DNA of 64,000 nt from Pseudomonadota bacterium (GTDB taxonomy: Bacteria; Pseudomonadota; Gammaproteobacteria; Burkholderiales; Burkholderiaceae_E). Made by a program: the position numbers and the translations under genes. The notes beneath the pieces are model-generated. The model did not search any database. It had not been told where the DNA came from and was given only the letters and a program-made list of their open reading frames with translations. The stretch is taken from contig JAKPAM010000262.1 in NCBI GenBank assembly GCA_029779435.1, forward strand, positions 1-64,000. Reading direction: 5' to 3'. This document shows positions 8,895-18,083 of the stretch, one piece after another; the first letter of the stretch is position 1; every line of letters starts with the position of its first letter.

Positions 8895-9842
8895 TCAATC
8901 GAGGCGATCGAAACGAAGCATGGGCTTCGCCGTCCCGGCGCGGGACGTCTGCTCCACCGCACTGCGCCAATCGTCAAGGGCAAAAACCTGGACTGGCGGC
9001 ACGTCGAGCCGGAGCAGGGCGGGCCACAGGCGCTGAAACCGTCTTTGCCACGTGTCGGGCGACAGGGTCGCCAGGCTGTCCCGAAGATGGAACCGTTCGT
9101 AGCGGGCGCGAGGGGTTCCGGAAGGCCGGATGCCTTGCCCCGACAGCAGGCCATAGGCGATGAAAACCGTACGCTCCCGCATGGCGTCGAGCACGATGGA
9201 GCCGACCGGGCCGCCGAGCGCATCGAAGACGAGATCCGCGTCGCCCGCGGCCGCTGTCACGGTCCGGATGTCGTCGATCGAGATCGGTTCGATGCCGCAG
9301 GCAATCAGACGGTGCATGCGAAGTTCGGAACGGTGGATGCCTCGAACGCAGGCCGCGCCTCGTTCCAGCGCCCAGCGTCCCAGCAGTTCGGCGCAAGCCG
9401 ACCCCGCGCCGCTGAGAAGTACTCGCTTGCCGGCGACCGGCCAGGCGTCCAGCATCGTCGAAGCCGCGAGCGGGTTGATGTAGGCCCGCGCGGCGACGAG
9501 ATCGTTGATCGTGTCCGGTACCGGGACGGCCAGGGCGGGATCGCAATCGACATGCGTCTGCCAGGTGCCATCGCCTCGAAGCGGCAGCACACGCTGGCCG
9601 ACGAGTGCGGCGTGGGTGTCGGGCGCGTGGACCACCCGGCCCACGCCTTCGTAGCCCGCGACGGCCGGAAGCCGGATGCGGTGCGCGTACGCGCCCGTGA
9701 TCGGAATCAGATCGGACGGATTGACGGGCGCGAAGGTCATCGCGACGCGCATCCGCGTCGGGCTTGGCGGCGGCGAGGCGGCGGTTTCGAGCCGAAGCCG
9801 TTCAATCGGCGAGCCGAACGAGCGATAGATAAGCGCCTTCAA
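8895..9842 (-). CDS. Zinc-free MDR oxidoreductase (quinone/enoyl reductase-like)
   Basis: A 315-residue medium-chain dehydrogenase/reductase. The N-terminal GroES-like fold carries APVNPSDL and GYEGVGRVV, followed by a Rossmann domain with GAGSACAELLG as nucleotide-binding loop. The Cys/His/Glu zinc ligands of alcohol dehydrogenases are absent, placing it with quinone oxidoreductase or 2-enoyl thioester reductase branches, normally NADPH-dependent. It converges on the GGDEF-EAL gene and has no obvious partner gene; the substrate cannot be inferred. Confidence 0.8.
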   Translation of the reverse strand: MKALIYRSFGSPIERLRLETAASPPPSPTRMRVAMTFAPVNPSDLIPITGAYAHRIRLPAVAGYEGVGRVVHAPDTHAALVGQRVLPLRGDGTWQTHVDCDPALAVPVPDTINDLVAARAYINPLAASTMLDAWPVAGKRVLLSGAGSACAELLGRWALERGAACVRGIHRSELRMHRLIACGIEPISIDDIRTVTAAAGDADLVFDALGGPVGSIVLDAMRERTVFIAYGLLSGQGIRPSGTPRARYERFHLRDSLATLSPDTWQRRFQRLWPALLRLDVPPVQVFALDDWRSAVEQTSRAGTAKPMLRFDRLD

Positions 9843-10168
9843 GAATCAACCCTCCGGATATCTGCGGTGTGCGGTCGGGTGCCCGGCTCGAGGCTGGAGG
9901 TGTACGGCAGCGCCCTGGTCGGCAGGAGGGGGCGCAATAAGCGCAGGTCGTTCATCGGGATTGTTTCCGCGGCGGATCGCGCCAGGTCTGCGGCTGTCCG
10001 CCATAGGGGTGAGCCGGTCGGGGTGATCCCCGAGTCGCCATGTTAGGGCCTGTTAACGCTAAGATCGCCCCTGCGTGAAGCCCTGTTCGAGCCTGCCAAC
10101 GAACTCGCGGAACGGAACACCCGTGTTCGCGCTTCGTTGCAGCGGCTGAGGCGCGCCGCACGGGCCGT
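9843..10168. other. Intergenic region, possibly with a decayed mobile-element end
   Basis: About 325 bases between the MDR gene start and the TetR stop. No gene is supported. The stretch around 10040-10150, starting with ttagggcctgttaacgc, resembles insertion-sequence termini of the GGCCTGTTAACGCTA kind, but no partner end or transposase was found, so this is a weak impression. The MDR promoter must lie in its left part. Confidence 0.3.
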
Positions 10169-10879
10169 TCACAGGCGGGGGGCGCCGGCTTTGCGCCGCT
10201 TCACGGGCGATTCGCGCGCCTTCGCCTTGTTCGCCGCGTGTTCGCGGCCGATCGCTTCCAGCCCGGCGATCGCGAACTGGAGCAGGTGCGACGTCAGATC
10301 CCGCCGAGGCATCCGCAGAACCTGCTGCGCGGGGCCGGGCAGGTTGCCGGCGCTGGCGACCAGCAGCATCAGGCAGGGCGCCGCGATGCTGATCATGCAA
10401 CGCAGCAGCGCGGGATCGTCTTCGGGAATGCCGCTGACTTCGCCCAGGATGCGCCGGATCAGCACGAATTTTGGTTCCAGATCCTCGTCCAACAGGGCTC
10501 GCAGGTTCGACGACGGGGCCAGCAACTCACGCGCGAACAGGCGTGCATGCCAGCCGTCATTGCCTATCGCGGCTTCGGTCAGCCTGTCGATGCACCAACT
10601 CAGCTTCTCGCGCGGGGGAAGCGCGCTTTCGACAGTCCGATGCAAATCGTCGAGGCTGATGATTCGCCGATGGGCTTCGATGAGCACCGCCTGATAGAGG
10701 CCGCGGCGGCTGCCGAAGTGGTAATTGATCGAAGCGAGATCCACGCCGGCTTCCGCTGCGATGGCCTTGCTGGTGGTTTCCGCGTAGCCGGTCGCCGCGA
10801 ACAAGGGTCCGGCGACTTCCAGGATGCGGGTACGGGTCAGCTCGCCATCGGTACGGGTACTCCGGCGCGGTGAGGTCAT
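10169..10879 (-). CDS. TetR-family repressor, CecR (YbiH)-like
   Basis: About 236 residues: N-terminal TetR helix-turn-helix (RTRILEVAGPLFAATGYAET, then AGVDLASINYHFGSRRGLYQ) and a C-terminal ligand domain of the DUF1956 type found in CecR/YbiH. In E. coli CecR controls ybhGFSR, and here the gene is divergent from a ybhGFS-R-like efflux operon, so it is very probably the local repressor. The ATG at 10879 (MTSPRRSTRTDGE) is preferred; the much longer open frame upstream runs through the divergent promoter and into the fusion-protein gene. The Shine-Dalgarno is weak. Confidence 0.85.
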   Translation of the reverse strand: MTSPRRSTRTDGELTRTRILEVAGPLFAATGYAETTSKAIAAEAGVDLASINYHFGSRRGLYQAVLIEAHRRIISLDDLHRTVESALPPREKLSWCIDRLTEAAIGNDGWHARLFARELLAPSSNLRALLDEDLEPKFVLIRRILGEVSGIPEDDPALLRCMISIAAPCLMLLVASAGNLPGPAQQVLRMPRRDLTSHLLQFAIAGLEAIGREHAANKAKARESPVKRRKAGAPRL

Positions 10880-10935
10880 GAATGATTCGGCTATCCGAGG
10901 TCCACGGGCGGGGTTGATTGTCTCCCGGCAATAGA

Positions 10936-10956
10936 TTAAATTCAATTTAGATTTAA
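10936..10956. promoter_or_regulatory. Candidate TetR operator in the divergent promoter
   Basis: AT-rich palindromic DNA in a GC-rich setting: TAAATTCAATTTA (10937-10949, perfect 6-bp arms) lies inside the wider repeat TTAAAT-N9-ATTTAA (10936-10956). It sits between the divergent repressor (start 10879) and the fusion-protein gene (start 11013), where an operator would control both. Assignment to the adjacent regulator is inferred from position and symmetry. Confidence 0.55.
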
Positions 10957-11012
10957 GACGAATAAAGCAAAGCATCGACCTGCGTTCGCACTGATTCTCC
11001 AGGCACTCCCTC

Positions 11013-12017
11013 ATGACGAAGAAGCTGCTCATCATTGGCGTCCTGGCCATCGCGCTGCTCATCGGCGGCCTGCTCTGGTGGACGAACCGCGACACCGATG
11101 TCGCCACCGGATTGACCCTGTACGGCAACGTCGACATCCGGCAGGTATCGCTGGCTTTCGACGGCAGCGGGCGGGTCGCCGAATTGCGCGCCGAGGAAGG
11201 CGACAAAGTGCAGGCCGGAGCGGTGCTGGCCCTGCTGGATACCCGCACGTTGGCGCTGCAGGCGGAACAGGTCCGCTACCAGATCGGCGTGCAGCAGCAG
11301 GCCTTATTGCGTCTGCGCAACGGCTCGCGTCCGCAGGAGGTCGCGCAGGCCCGCAGCCGCGTGGTCGCGGCACAGGCCGACGCGTCGCAGGCCGAGGACG
11401 ACCTCGAACGTCTGCAAGGCATCGCGGCCAATACCCAGGGGCGCGGCGTCAGCGCACAGGATGTGAGCCGCGCCCGAACACGCCTGAGCGTCGCCCGTGC
11501 GAAGGTCGCGGAGCAGCGAGAGGCATGGCGACTCGCGCAATTGGGGCCGCGCGCCGAAGACGTGGCGGGGGCCGAGGCGCAACTCGACGCCGCGCAGGCG
11601 CAACTGGCCCTGCTGCGGCATCAGATCGCGCAAGGCGAACTCAAGGCGCCCGCCGATGCGATCGTGCGTTCGCGTCTGCTGGAACCGGGCGACATGGCGA
11701 CGCCCCAGCGGCCGGTCTTCGCATTGGCGTTGACGCAACCCAAGTGGGTACGCGTCTATGTCGGCGAACCCGAACTCGGCAAGGTGAGACCCGGCATGGC
11801 GGCCACCGTCGTCACCGACAGCCGCCCCGGCCAGCCCATCGCGGGCAAGGTCGGCGCGATCTCGTCGGTCGCGGAGTTCACGCCCAAGTCGGTCCAGACC
11901 GAGGAATTGCGCACCAGCCTGGTCTACGAGGTACGCGTGCTGGTCGACGATCCGCAAGACGTGCTACGCCTGGGGCAGCCGGCAACGGTCCACCTGGCGA
12001 TCGATGTCCGGCAATGA
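11013..12017 (+). CDS. ybhG: HlyD-family membrane fusion protein (YbhG-like)
   Basis: Periplasmic adaptor of a tripartite ABC efflux pump. The 334 residues begin with a single membrane anchor (LLIIGVLAIALLIGGLLWW), then a first lipoyl half (YGNVDIRQVSLAF), a long alpha-helical hairpin (about residues 90-200, Gln/Ala/Arg-rich), a second lipoyl half (GELKAPADAIVRSRLLEPG) and a beta-barrel. It is the first gene of an operon whose cistrons overlap or lie close together; the stop overlaps the ATPase start by 4 bp (ATGA). Named by family and by the gene order shared with E. coli ybhGFSR; substrates are likely amphipathic drugs. Confidence 0.88.
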   Translation: MTKKLLIIGVLAIALLIGGLLWWTNRDTDVATGLTLYGNVDIRQVSLAFDGSGRVAELRAEEGDKVQAGAVLALLDTRTLALQAEQVRYQIGVQQQALLRLRNGSRPQEVAQARSRVVAAQADASQAEDDLERLQGIAANTQGRGVSAQDVSRARTRLSVARAKVAEQREAWRLAQLGPRAEDVAGAEAQLDAAQAQLALLRHQIAQGELKAPADAIVRSRLLEPGDMATPQRPVFALALTQPKWVRVYVGEPELGKVRPGMAATVVTDSRPGQPIAGKVGAISSVAEFTPKSVQTEELRTSLVYEVRVLVDDPQDVLRLGQPATVHLAIDVRQ

Positions 12018-13792
12018 ACGCGAGCGAGACGACGGTCATCGCCGAGGGCCTGCGCAAGACGTTCGAGGCGCCGGGCGGCGGCCCGCTGCATGCGGTGAAC
12101 GACGTATCGATGACGATACGCGCCGGCGAACTGACCGCGATCGTCGGGCCGGATGGCGCGGGCAAGACGACGTTGCTGCGCATGATGGCCGGGCTGCTCG
12201 CGCCCGACGCCGGGCGCCTGCAAGTGCTGGGCAGCGATGTGGCAGTGCAGCCGCAAGCGGTGCAGGACCGCCTCGGCTACATGCCGCAGCGTTTCGGGTT
12301 GTACGAAGACCTGAGCGTGCAGGAGAACCTGGATCTGTACGCCGACCTGCATGGGGTGCCGGCCGCCGAGCGCGGCCGGCGCTTCGCCCGGATGCTCGAC
12401 ATGACCGACCTCGCGCGTTTCACCGCGCGTCCGGCGGGAAAGCTGTCCGGCGGCATGAAGCAGAAGCTGGGTCTGGCCTGCACGCTGGTGCGTTCTCCGG
12501 ACCTGCTGCTGCTCGACGAGCCCAGCGTCGGCGTCGATCCGCTGTCGCGGCGCGACTTGTGGGAGATCGTGCGGCAGTTGGTCGATGACGAGAACCTGAG
12601 CGTGGTCATCAGCACCGCCTACATGGACGAGGCCGAGCGTTGCGCGCAGGTCTTCGTGATGAGCGCGGGCCGATTGCTGGACGCGGGCACGCCGGCGGCA
12701 TTGCGCGAACGCGCGCGCGGATTGACCTTCATCGCGTCGCCTCCGGCAGGCATGCCTGCCCGCGATCTCCAGGCGCGGCTGATCGATGCCGACGAGTCGA
12801 TCATCGATGCGGTTCCCCAGGGGGGGGCCGTTCACTTCATCCGGGAACCGCGGGCGACTGCCGGCGACGTGGCGCGGTTGCTGGGCGATATCGGCTGCGC
12901 ACCCCGTCCGGAAGCACTCGAAGACGCTTTCATGATGATGCTGCACCAGCAGCGGCGGCAGGAGGCGGCTCGGGCGCCGGCACCGCGGGCGGCCTCGCCC
13001 GCGCGGATCGTGAACGACGCTGCCGGCGGGCCGGTGATCGTGGTCCGCGACCTGGTGCGCAAGTTCGGCGATTTCACCGCGGTCGCGTGCACGTCGTTCG
13101 ACGTCGATCGCGGCGAGATATTCGGCTTGCTGGGCCCTAATGGCGCGGGCAAGACGACGACGTTCCGCATGTTGTGCGGCTTGCTGCCGGCCACCAGCGG
13201 CCGCCTGGAGGTGGCGGGCTTCAATCTGCGCACGGCACGCGCGCAGGCGCGCGGACACATCGGCTATGTATCGCAGAAGTTCGCGCTGTACGGCAATCTG
13301 ACCGTGCGCGAGAACCTGGAATTCTTCGGCGGTGCCTACGGACTGCGCGGCCAGGTGCTGCGCGAGCGCGTGACCGGGAGCATCGAAGCGTTCGGGCTGG
13401 AGCCCCGGGCGGTCAGCGGCCTGCTCCCCGGCGGCTACAAGCAACGCCTGGCCATGGCCGCCGGCCTGCTGCACCAGCCGGACATCCTGTTCCTGGACGA
13501 ACCGACCAGCGGCATCGACCCGCTGGCGCGGCGCGCCTTCTGGCGGACGATCACCGCGCTGGCCCAGGGCGGCGTCACGGTCATCGTCACCACGCACTTC
13601 ATGGAGGAAGCCGAATACTGCGACCGCATCGCGATCCAGGATGCCGGGAAGATGCTGGCGCTGGGTACGCCGCAGCAGGTTCGCGAGCAGGCCGGAGGCG
13701 GCCGTGACACCGATATGAACCAGGCGTTCATCGCCATCGTCGAGCAGGCCCGCACCGAAGGCCGACGCGCGACGGCGGGAGCCGGCACATGA
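12014..13792 (+). CDS. ybhF: Double-domain ABC transporter ATPase (YbhF-like)
   Basis: A 592-residue fusion of two nucleotide-binding domains that energises the two ABC-2 permeases downstream. Domain 1 has Walker A GPDGAGKTT, signature LSGGMKQK and Walker B LLLLDEPSVGVDP. Domain 2, after a basic linker near residue 330, has GPNGAGKTTT, a degenerate signature LPGGYKQRL and ILFLDEPTSGIDP. The odd second signature is also found in YbhF proteins, so it is probably a family trait. The ATG at 12014 overlaps the fusion-protein stop, and its own stop overlaps the permease start, both as ATGA. Confidence 0.92.
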   Translation: MNASETTVIAEGLRKTFEAPGGGPLHAVNDVSMTIRAGELTAIVGPDGAGKTTLLRMMAGLLAPDAGRLQVLGSDVAVQPQAVQDRLGYMPQRFGLYEDLSVQENLDLYADLHGVPAAERGRRFARMLDMTDLARFTARPAGKLSGGMKQKLGLACTLVRSPDLLLLDEPSVGVDPLSRRDLWEIVRQLVDDENLSVVISTAYMDEAERCAQVFVMSAGRLLDAGTPAALRERARGLTFIASPPAGMPARDLQARLIDADESIIDAVPQGGAVHFIREPRATAGDVARLLGDIGCAPRPEALEDAFMMMLHQQRRQEAARAPAPRAASPARIVNDAAGGPVIVVRDLVRKFGDFTAVACTSFDVDRGEIFGLLGPNGAGKTTTFRMLCGLLPATSGRLEVAGFNLRTARAQARGHIGYVSQKFALYGNLTVRENLEFFGGAYGLRGQVLRERVTGSIEAFGLEPRAVSGLLPGGYKQRLAMAAGLLHQPDILFLDEPTSGIDPLARRAFWRTITALAQGGVTVIVTTHFMEEAEYCDRIAIQDAGKMLALGTPQQVREQAGGGRDTDMNQAFIAIVEQARTEGRRATAGAGT

Positions 13793-14916
13793 AGCCTTCG
13801 GGATTCACCAGGCGATTCATCGCTCTGCTGCGCAAGGAGGTCCGCCAGATGCTGCGCGACACGAGCACGCTGGCGGTCGGCCTGATGCTGCCGGCCGTGT
13901 TGATCCTGCTGTTCGGCTATGGGCTGTCGTTCGACGTCAAGAACGCGCCGGTGGCCGTGGTGCTGGAGGATGGTTCGCCGACGGCGCGCGATGTGCTCGC
14001 CGGCCTGGCGGGATCGCCGTTCCTGGCGCCCGTGTGGACGAGCAGCATGCCGGATGCCGAGCGCAGGATGCGCGATGGAGAAGTGCGCGCGATCGTACGC
14101 GTGCCCGCGGATTTCTCCCGACGATTGGCGGCCGGACAGGCGCAGGTCCAGTTGCTGCTCAACGGCGTCGATTCCAATACCGCCGCCGCCGTCGAAAGCT
14201 ACGTGGGAGGCGCCATTGCCGCCTGGGCGCAGCGCAACGCCGACCGTGCCGGCGGCAAGGCCGGTGCCGGCGGCGTGGAACTGGTGCAGCGCGTGTGGTT
14301 CAACGAAGCCTCGACCAGCACGTGGTATCTGGTGCCGGGGCTGATCGCGCTGGTGATGACGCTGATCGGCGCCTTCCTGACTTCGCTGCTGATCGCGCGC
14401 GAATGGGAGCGCGGCACGCTGGAATCGCTGTTCGTCACGCCGGTGCGGCCGCTGGAGATCGTGCTGGCCAAGCTCGCGCCCTACCTGTTGGTCGGCGCCG
14501 TGGATCTGGCGCTGTGCCTGCTCGCAGCCCGGTTCCTGTTCGACGTACCGATGCGCGGTTCGCTGTCGGTGATCGTGTTCGCCTCGCTGCTGTACCTGGC
14601 GGTATCGCTGCTGCTGGGCTTGTTCATCTCAGGCAAGACGCGCAACCAGTTCCAGGCCAGCCAGGTGGCGCTGCTGGCCAGTTTCATGCCGGCCATGATG
14701 CTGTCGGGTTTCATCTTCGATCTGCGCAACGTCCCTCTCGTCGTCCGGGGAGTCAGCCAGTTATTGCCGGCGACGCACTTCATGGGACTGATCAAGACGG
14801 AGTTCCTGGCCGGCGACGACTGGCCGATGATCCTGCGCGATTGCACGATCCTCATCGTCTACGCGATCGTGCTGACCGTCGCGGTGAGCCGCACGCTGCG
14901 CAAGACGCTGGATTGA
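13789..14916 (+). CDS. ybhS: ABC-2 type permease (YbhS-like)
   Basis: A 375-residue inner-membrane permease: one N-terminal membrane helix (STLAVGLMLPAVLILLFGYG), a ~150-residue periplasmic domain, then five C-terminal helices, the ABC2_membrane layout. It contains the cytosolic signature EWERGTLESLFVTPVRPLEI typical of the family. The start overlaps the ATPase stop. It should pair with the next permease as a heterodimer. Confidence 0.9.
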   Translation: MKPSGFTRRFIALLRKEVRQMLRDTSTLAVGLMLPAVLILLFGYGLSFDVKNAPVAVVLEDGSPTARDVLAGLAGSPFLAPVWTSSMPDAERRMRDGEVRAIVRVPADFSRRLAAGQAQVQLLLNGVDSNTAAAVESYVGGAIAAWAQRNADRAGGKAGAGGVELVQRVWFNEASTSTWYLVPGLIALVMTLIGAFLTSLLIAREWERGTLESLFVTPVRPLEIVLAKLAPYLLVGAVDLALCLLAARFLFDVPMRGSLSVIVFASLLYLAVSLLLGLFISGKTRNQFQASQVALLASFMPAMMLSGFIFDLRNVPLVVRGVSQLLPATHFMGLIKTEFLAGDDWPMILRDCTILIVYAIVLTVAVSRTLRKTLD

Positions 14917-14937
14917 GGACGGGAGCGTCGATCAGCC

Positions 14938-16050
14938 ATGTCCGTCATCCTCGCGTTCCTGTCGTCGATCGGCTTCCTGTGCCGAAAGGAACTGCTGGCG
15001 CTGTTCAAGGAACCCTCGAGCCGCGTGATCCTGTTCGCGCCCGCTCTGGTGCAGGCACTGCTGTACGGTTATGGCGCGACCTACGATCTGACTCATGCGC
15101 CTTATGCCGTGCTGGACCTGAGCCGGGGCGCCGCCTCGACCGAACTGCTGGCGCGTGTGGATGGCACGGGCGTATTCAAGCGCGAGGCCACTTTGACCGT
15201 GCCGGGGCAGATCGCGCGGGCAGTCGATCGCGACGGCGTGCTGCTGGTGCTGAACTTCCCCGCGGATTTCGACGCCCGGTTGGCCGGCGGCCAGCCGGCG
15301 CCCATGCAGATGATCCTGGACGGTCGCAACTCGACGACCGCCGCTGCGGCGGCGGCCCAGGTCAGCGCCATCGTCGCCGCTTATAACCGGCAGCATGCGG
15401 GCACCCCGGCAGTCAGCGTGGAGCGGCGCGCCTGGTACAACCCGAACCTCGAATCGCGCTGGAACCTGATGCCGGCGCTGATCGCCGCGCTAAGCCTGAT
15501 CCAGACCTTGCTGCTGGCCTCGCTGTCGGTCGCACGCGAGCGAGAGCAGGGCACGTTCGACCAACTGCTGGTGACGCCGCTGACGCCGATTCAGATCCTG
15601 ATCGGCAAGGCGTTGCCGTCGATGCTGGTCGGTCTGGCGCAGGCGACGGTGATCCTGCTGATCATCCGCTTCTGGTTCCACATACCGATGGCCGGCTCCC
15701 CGTGGCTGCTCTATCCGGGATTGCTGGTCTTCACCGGCGCCGTCGTGGGACTCGGCCTGTCGATTTCCGCGCTGTCGCTGAACATGCAGCAGGCCATGCT
15801 CTATACGTTCCTGCTGATCATGCCGATGATGCTGCTGTCGGGCCTGCTCACGCCGGTGAGCAACATGCCCGAACTCCTGCAACTGGTTACCTACGCCAAT
15901 CCGCTGCGCTTCGGCATGGACCTCGTGCGCCGCGTCTATCTCGAAGGGGCGGGGCTGCGCGAAGTGGCGTTCGATTTCGTTCCGATGTTGGCGATGGCCG
16001 CCGTCACGCTGCCGCTGGCAGCCTGGCTGTTTCGCAACCGCCTCTCCTGA
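14938..16050 (+). CDS. ybhR: ABC-2 type permease (YbhR-like)
   Basis: Second ABC-2 permease, 370 residues, with the same topology as its neighbour: N-terminal helix, periplasmic domain, five C-terminal helices, and the loop REREQGTFDQLLVTPLTPIQ. It lies 21 bp after the first permease with a Shine-Dalgarno upstream (gaggacggg). The two permeases are clearly paralogous but diverged, as expected for a heterodimer. The last helices carry PMMLLSGLLTPVSNMP, a family hallmark. Confidence 0.9.
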   Translation: MSVILAFLSSIGFLCRKELLALFKEPSSRVILFAPALVQALLYGYGATYDLTHAPYAVLDLSRGAASTELLARVDGTGVFKREATLTVPGQIARAVDRDGVLLVLNFPADFDARLAGGQPAPMQMILDGRNSTTAAAAAAQVSAIVAAYNRQHAGTPAVSVERRAWYNPNLESRWNLMPALIAALSLIQTLLLASLSVAREREQGTFDQLLVTPLTPIQILIGKALPSMLVGLAQATVILLIIRFWFHIPMAGSPWLLYPGLLVFTGAVVGLGLSISALSLNMQQAMLYTFLLIMPMMLLSGLLTPVSNMPELLQLVTYANPLRFGMDLVRRVYLEGAGLREVAFDFVPMLAMAAVTLPLAAWLFRNRLS

Positions 16051-16065
16051 TAACGGGTATCGGCC

Positions 16066-17625
16066 ATGCACTATCCTCGTATCTTTCCTGGTCGGTCGCG
16101 GCGGCGCGTGGCGCGGCTGCCGACAGGCCCGTCGGCGCGCTTGTCCGCCTGCTCGCTGGCATGCGGGCTCGCCCTGGCGTTGGCCGGCTGCGCGACAGGC
16201 CCCTCGTTCAACAAGCCCTCGCCGGCGGCGCCCGATGACTGGACGAGCTGGCGCAGCGCCGACGATGCGTTGCGCACCACCGTCGGCAATGCACGGGCGC
16301 TGCCGCCGGACTGGTGGCGGGCGTTCGGCGATCCGACGCTGGACCGTCTCGTCCAACGTGCGTTCCTGGCCAGCCCGGACTTGCGGACGGCCATGCTGCA
16401 CTTCGCCCAGGCCCGCGCGCAGCGCGCTACTGTCGAGGCCCAGCGCGGGCCTCTCGTCGACGCCACCGGCGGCGCGGTCCGTCAGCGACAGAGCGAGCAT
16501 GGCGCCGGCACACGCATGATCGACGTGATCGGCGGCGACAGATCGACGCTGGCGCAGGCGCTGAGCGCCCCGTTCACGCTGTACCAGATGGGCTTCGATG
16601 CGTCCTGGGAGCCGGACCTGTGGGGCCGCGTGCGCCGTGCGGTCGAGGCCGCCGACGCCGACGTGTCCGGCCAGGCGGCGCTGCTGGACCTCGCCCGGCT
16701 CAGCCTGGTCAGCGATGTGGCGCGCAGCTATTTCGAGCTGCGAACCACCCAGCGCCAGATCCGGCTGGCTCGCGAAGACATCGCCGCCCTGGAGGATCGC
16801 GAGGGCCTGCTGCAAGCACGCGTGAACGGTGGTGTCGCCGATCACCTGGATCTGGAGCGTCAGCGTGCCGAACTGACGGCGGTGAAGGCGCGACTACCGG
16901 AACTGCTGGCCCAGGCAGGCGTCAGTGCCAATCAGATCGCGCTGCTGCTGGGGGAGCGGCCCGGCGCGTTGCGTGATGAGCTGGCCGCCGCTCCGGATGG
17001 CCCGACCGTGCTGCCGGATCTGGCGCTCGGGCTGCCGTCGGAAGTGGCCTTGCGCCGGCCCGACATCCGCGCCGCCGAGGCCCGGCTGCATCGCGCTACG
17101 GCCAGCATCGGCGTTGCGCGAGCCGAGTTGTATCCCAGCATCCGCCTGGGGGCACGGTTCGGCTACGAGTCGTACTTGAACGGCGAATTCTCCGCCTGGG
17201 GCAGTCGTGCATGGTCGATCGGGCCGACGCTGGCCCTGCCGCTGTTCGATCGTGGCCGGCGCAAGAGCGTGGTGCAGTTGCGCGAGCTGGAACAGCAGGA
17301 AGCGGCGGTGGATTACCAGAAGACCGTGCTCAAGGCGTGGCAGGAAATCGACGATGCGCTTAGCGGCTTCACCGCCGAGCAGCAGCAGGAGCGTGCGCTG
17401 CAAGCGAGGATGCACAGCGCCGGCCAGGCCTACGAACTGGCGCGGGCCCGCTACGACGCGGGCGTGGCCGATTTCCTTTCGGTGCTCGATGGTCAGCGCG
17501 GCTATCTGCAGGCGCGCCGCGACCTGGCTGCCAGCGAAGGGCGCCTGGGCACGCGCTACGTGATGGTCAACAAGGCGATCGGCAATGTGCCGTTGCCGGC
17601 GACAGAGGAGAGGACGGATCGCTGA
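16066..17625 (+). CDS. Outer-membrane efflux lipoprotein (NodT family)
   Basis: TolC-like outer-membrane factor, 519 residues. An Arg-rich leader is followed by a hydrophobic stretch ending in the lipobox LAGC (Cys near residue 42), then two repeated OEP domains with long coiled-coil helices. Its position as last cistron completes an inner membrane-periplasm-outer membrane exporter; E. coli ybhGFSR lacks such a gene and must borrow TolC. The first 40 residues contain many arginines, so the true start could be an internal codon nearer the hydrophobic core. Confidence 0.92.
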   Translation: MHYPRIFPGRSRRRVARLPTGPSARLSACSLACGLALALAGCATGPSFNKPSPAAPDDWTSWRSADDALRTTVGNARALPPDWWRAFGDPTLDRLVQRAFLASPDLRTAMLHFAQARAQRATVEAQRGPLVDATGGAVRQRQSEHGAGTRMIDVIGGDRSTLAQALSAPFTLYQMGFDASWEPDLWGRVRRAVEAADADVSGQAALLDLARLSLVSDVARSYFELRTTQRQIRLAREDIAALEDREGLLQARVNGGVADHLDLERQRAELTAVKARLPELLAQAGVSANQIALLLGERPGALRDELAAAPDGPTVLPDLALGLPSEVALRRPDIRAAEARLHRATASIGVARAELYPSIRLGARFGYESYLNGEFSAWGSRAWSIGPTLALPLFDRGRRKSVVQLRELEQQEAAVDYQKTVLKAWQEIDDALSGFTAEQQQERALQARMHSAGQAYELARARYDAGVADFLSVLDGQRGYLQARRDLAASEGRLGTRYVMVNKAIGNVPLPATEERTDR

Positions 17626-17669
17626 CGCTGCGAACGCGTGCCGTGCTCGGAGCAGCGCGGCAGCGATCC
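17616..17669. terminator. Inverted repeat between converging genes
   Basis: GGATCGCTG (17616-17624) and CAGCGATCC (17661-17669) form a perfect 9-bp inverted repeat around the efflux-lipoprotein stop and just past the dodecin stop. The intervening 36 nt can form inner stems. Without U-tracts it is only a candidate two-way terminator. Confidence 0.35.
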
Positions 17670-17679
17670 GGCTCGACGC

Positions 17680-17892
17680 TCAATCGTCGTCCAGCGTGAA
17701 GCCGACCTTCACCGTCACCTGCCAGTGCGCGACCTTGCCATTGGCGATGTGGCCGCGTGTCTCGATGACTTCGAACCACTGCAGGTTGTGAAGCGAGCGA
17801 CTCGCCTTCTCGATGGCTTTCTGGACGGCGTCCTCGACGCCGGTCTCGGATGATCCGGTGAGTTCCACGGATTTGTAGACGTGGTTGGACAT
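17680..17892 (-). CDS. Dodecin (flavin-binding small protein)
   Basis: A 70-residue protein of the dodecin family, which assembles into hollow dodecamers that store or buffer riboflavin/FMN. Recognised from the pattern [12 protein letters not shown], the Trp-containing [12 protein letters not shown] and the terminal strand [12 protein letters not shown]. The start MSNHVYK at 17892 is chosen because AGGAGG lies 8 nt upstream and family members begin here. It is a single-gene unit converging on the efflux operon. Confidence 0.9.
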   Translation of the reverse strand: MSNHVYKSVELTGSSETGVEDAVQKAIEKASRSLHNLQWFEVIETRGHIANGKVAHWQVTVKVGFTLDDD

Positions 17893-18034
17893 CGCGCGCC
17901 TCCTCATGGGGTTCAGGAGTACTCATTGTGCGCTCGGCAAGGCTCCGTGCCCATCGGCATCGGCCCAGGACAACGTCGGACAAGCATCCGCGACGCCAGT
18001 CGATGCTTGACTCTCGCCGCCTGCTTCGACACTA

Positions 18035-18055
18035 TATGTGTACATAGTCCACATA
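18035..18055. promoter_or_regulatory. Palindromic AT-rich site upstream of the PhnB-like gene
   Basis: TATGTG (18035-18040) and CACATA (18050-18055) flank a 9-bp spacer; a nested ATGTGTACAT overlaps the left arm. It lies about 30 bp before the gene start, where an operator or promoter is expected, and is much AT-richer than its surroundings. No regulator can be named. Confidence 0.35.
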
Positions 18056-18083
18056 TGATTGCCCTGATAGAGGAGATGACGTC

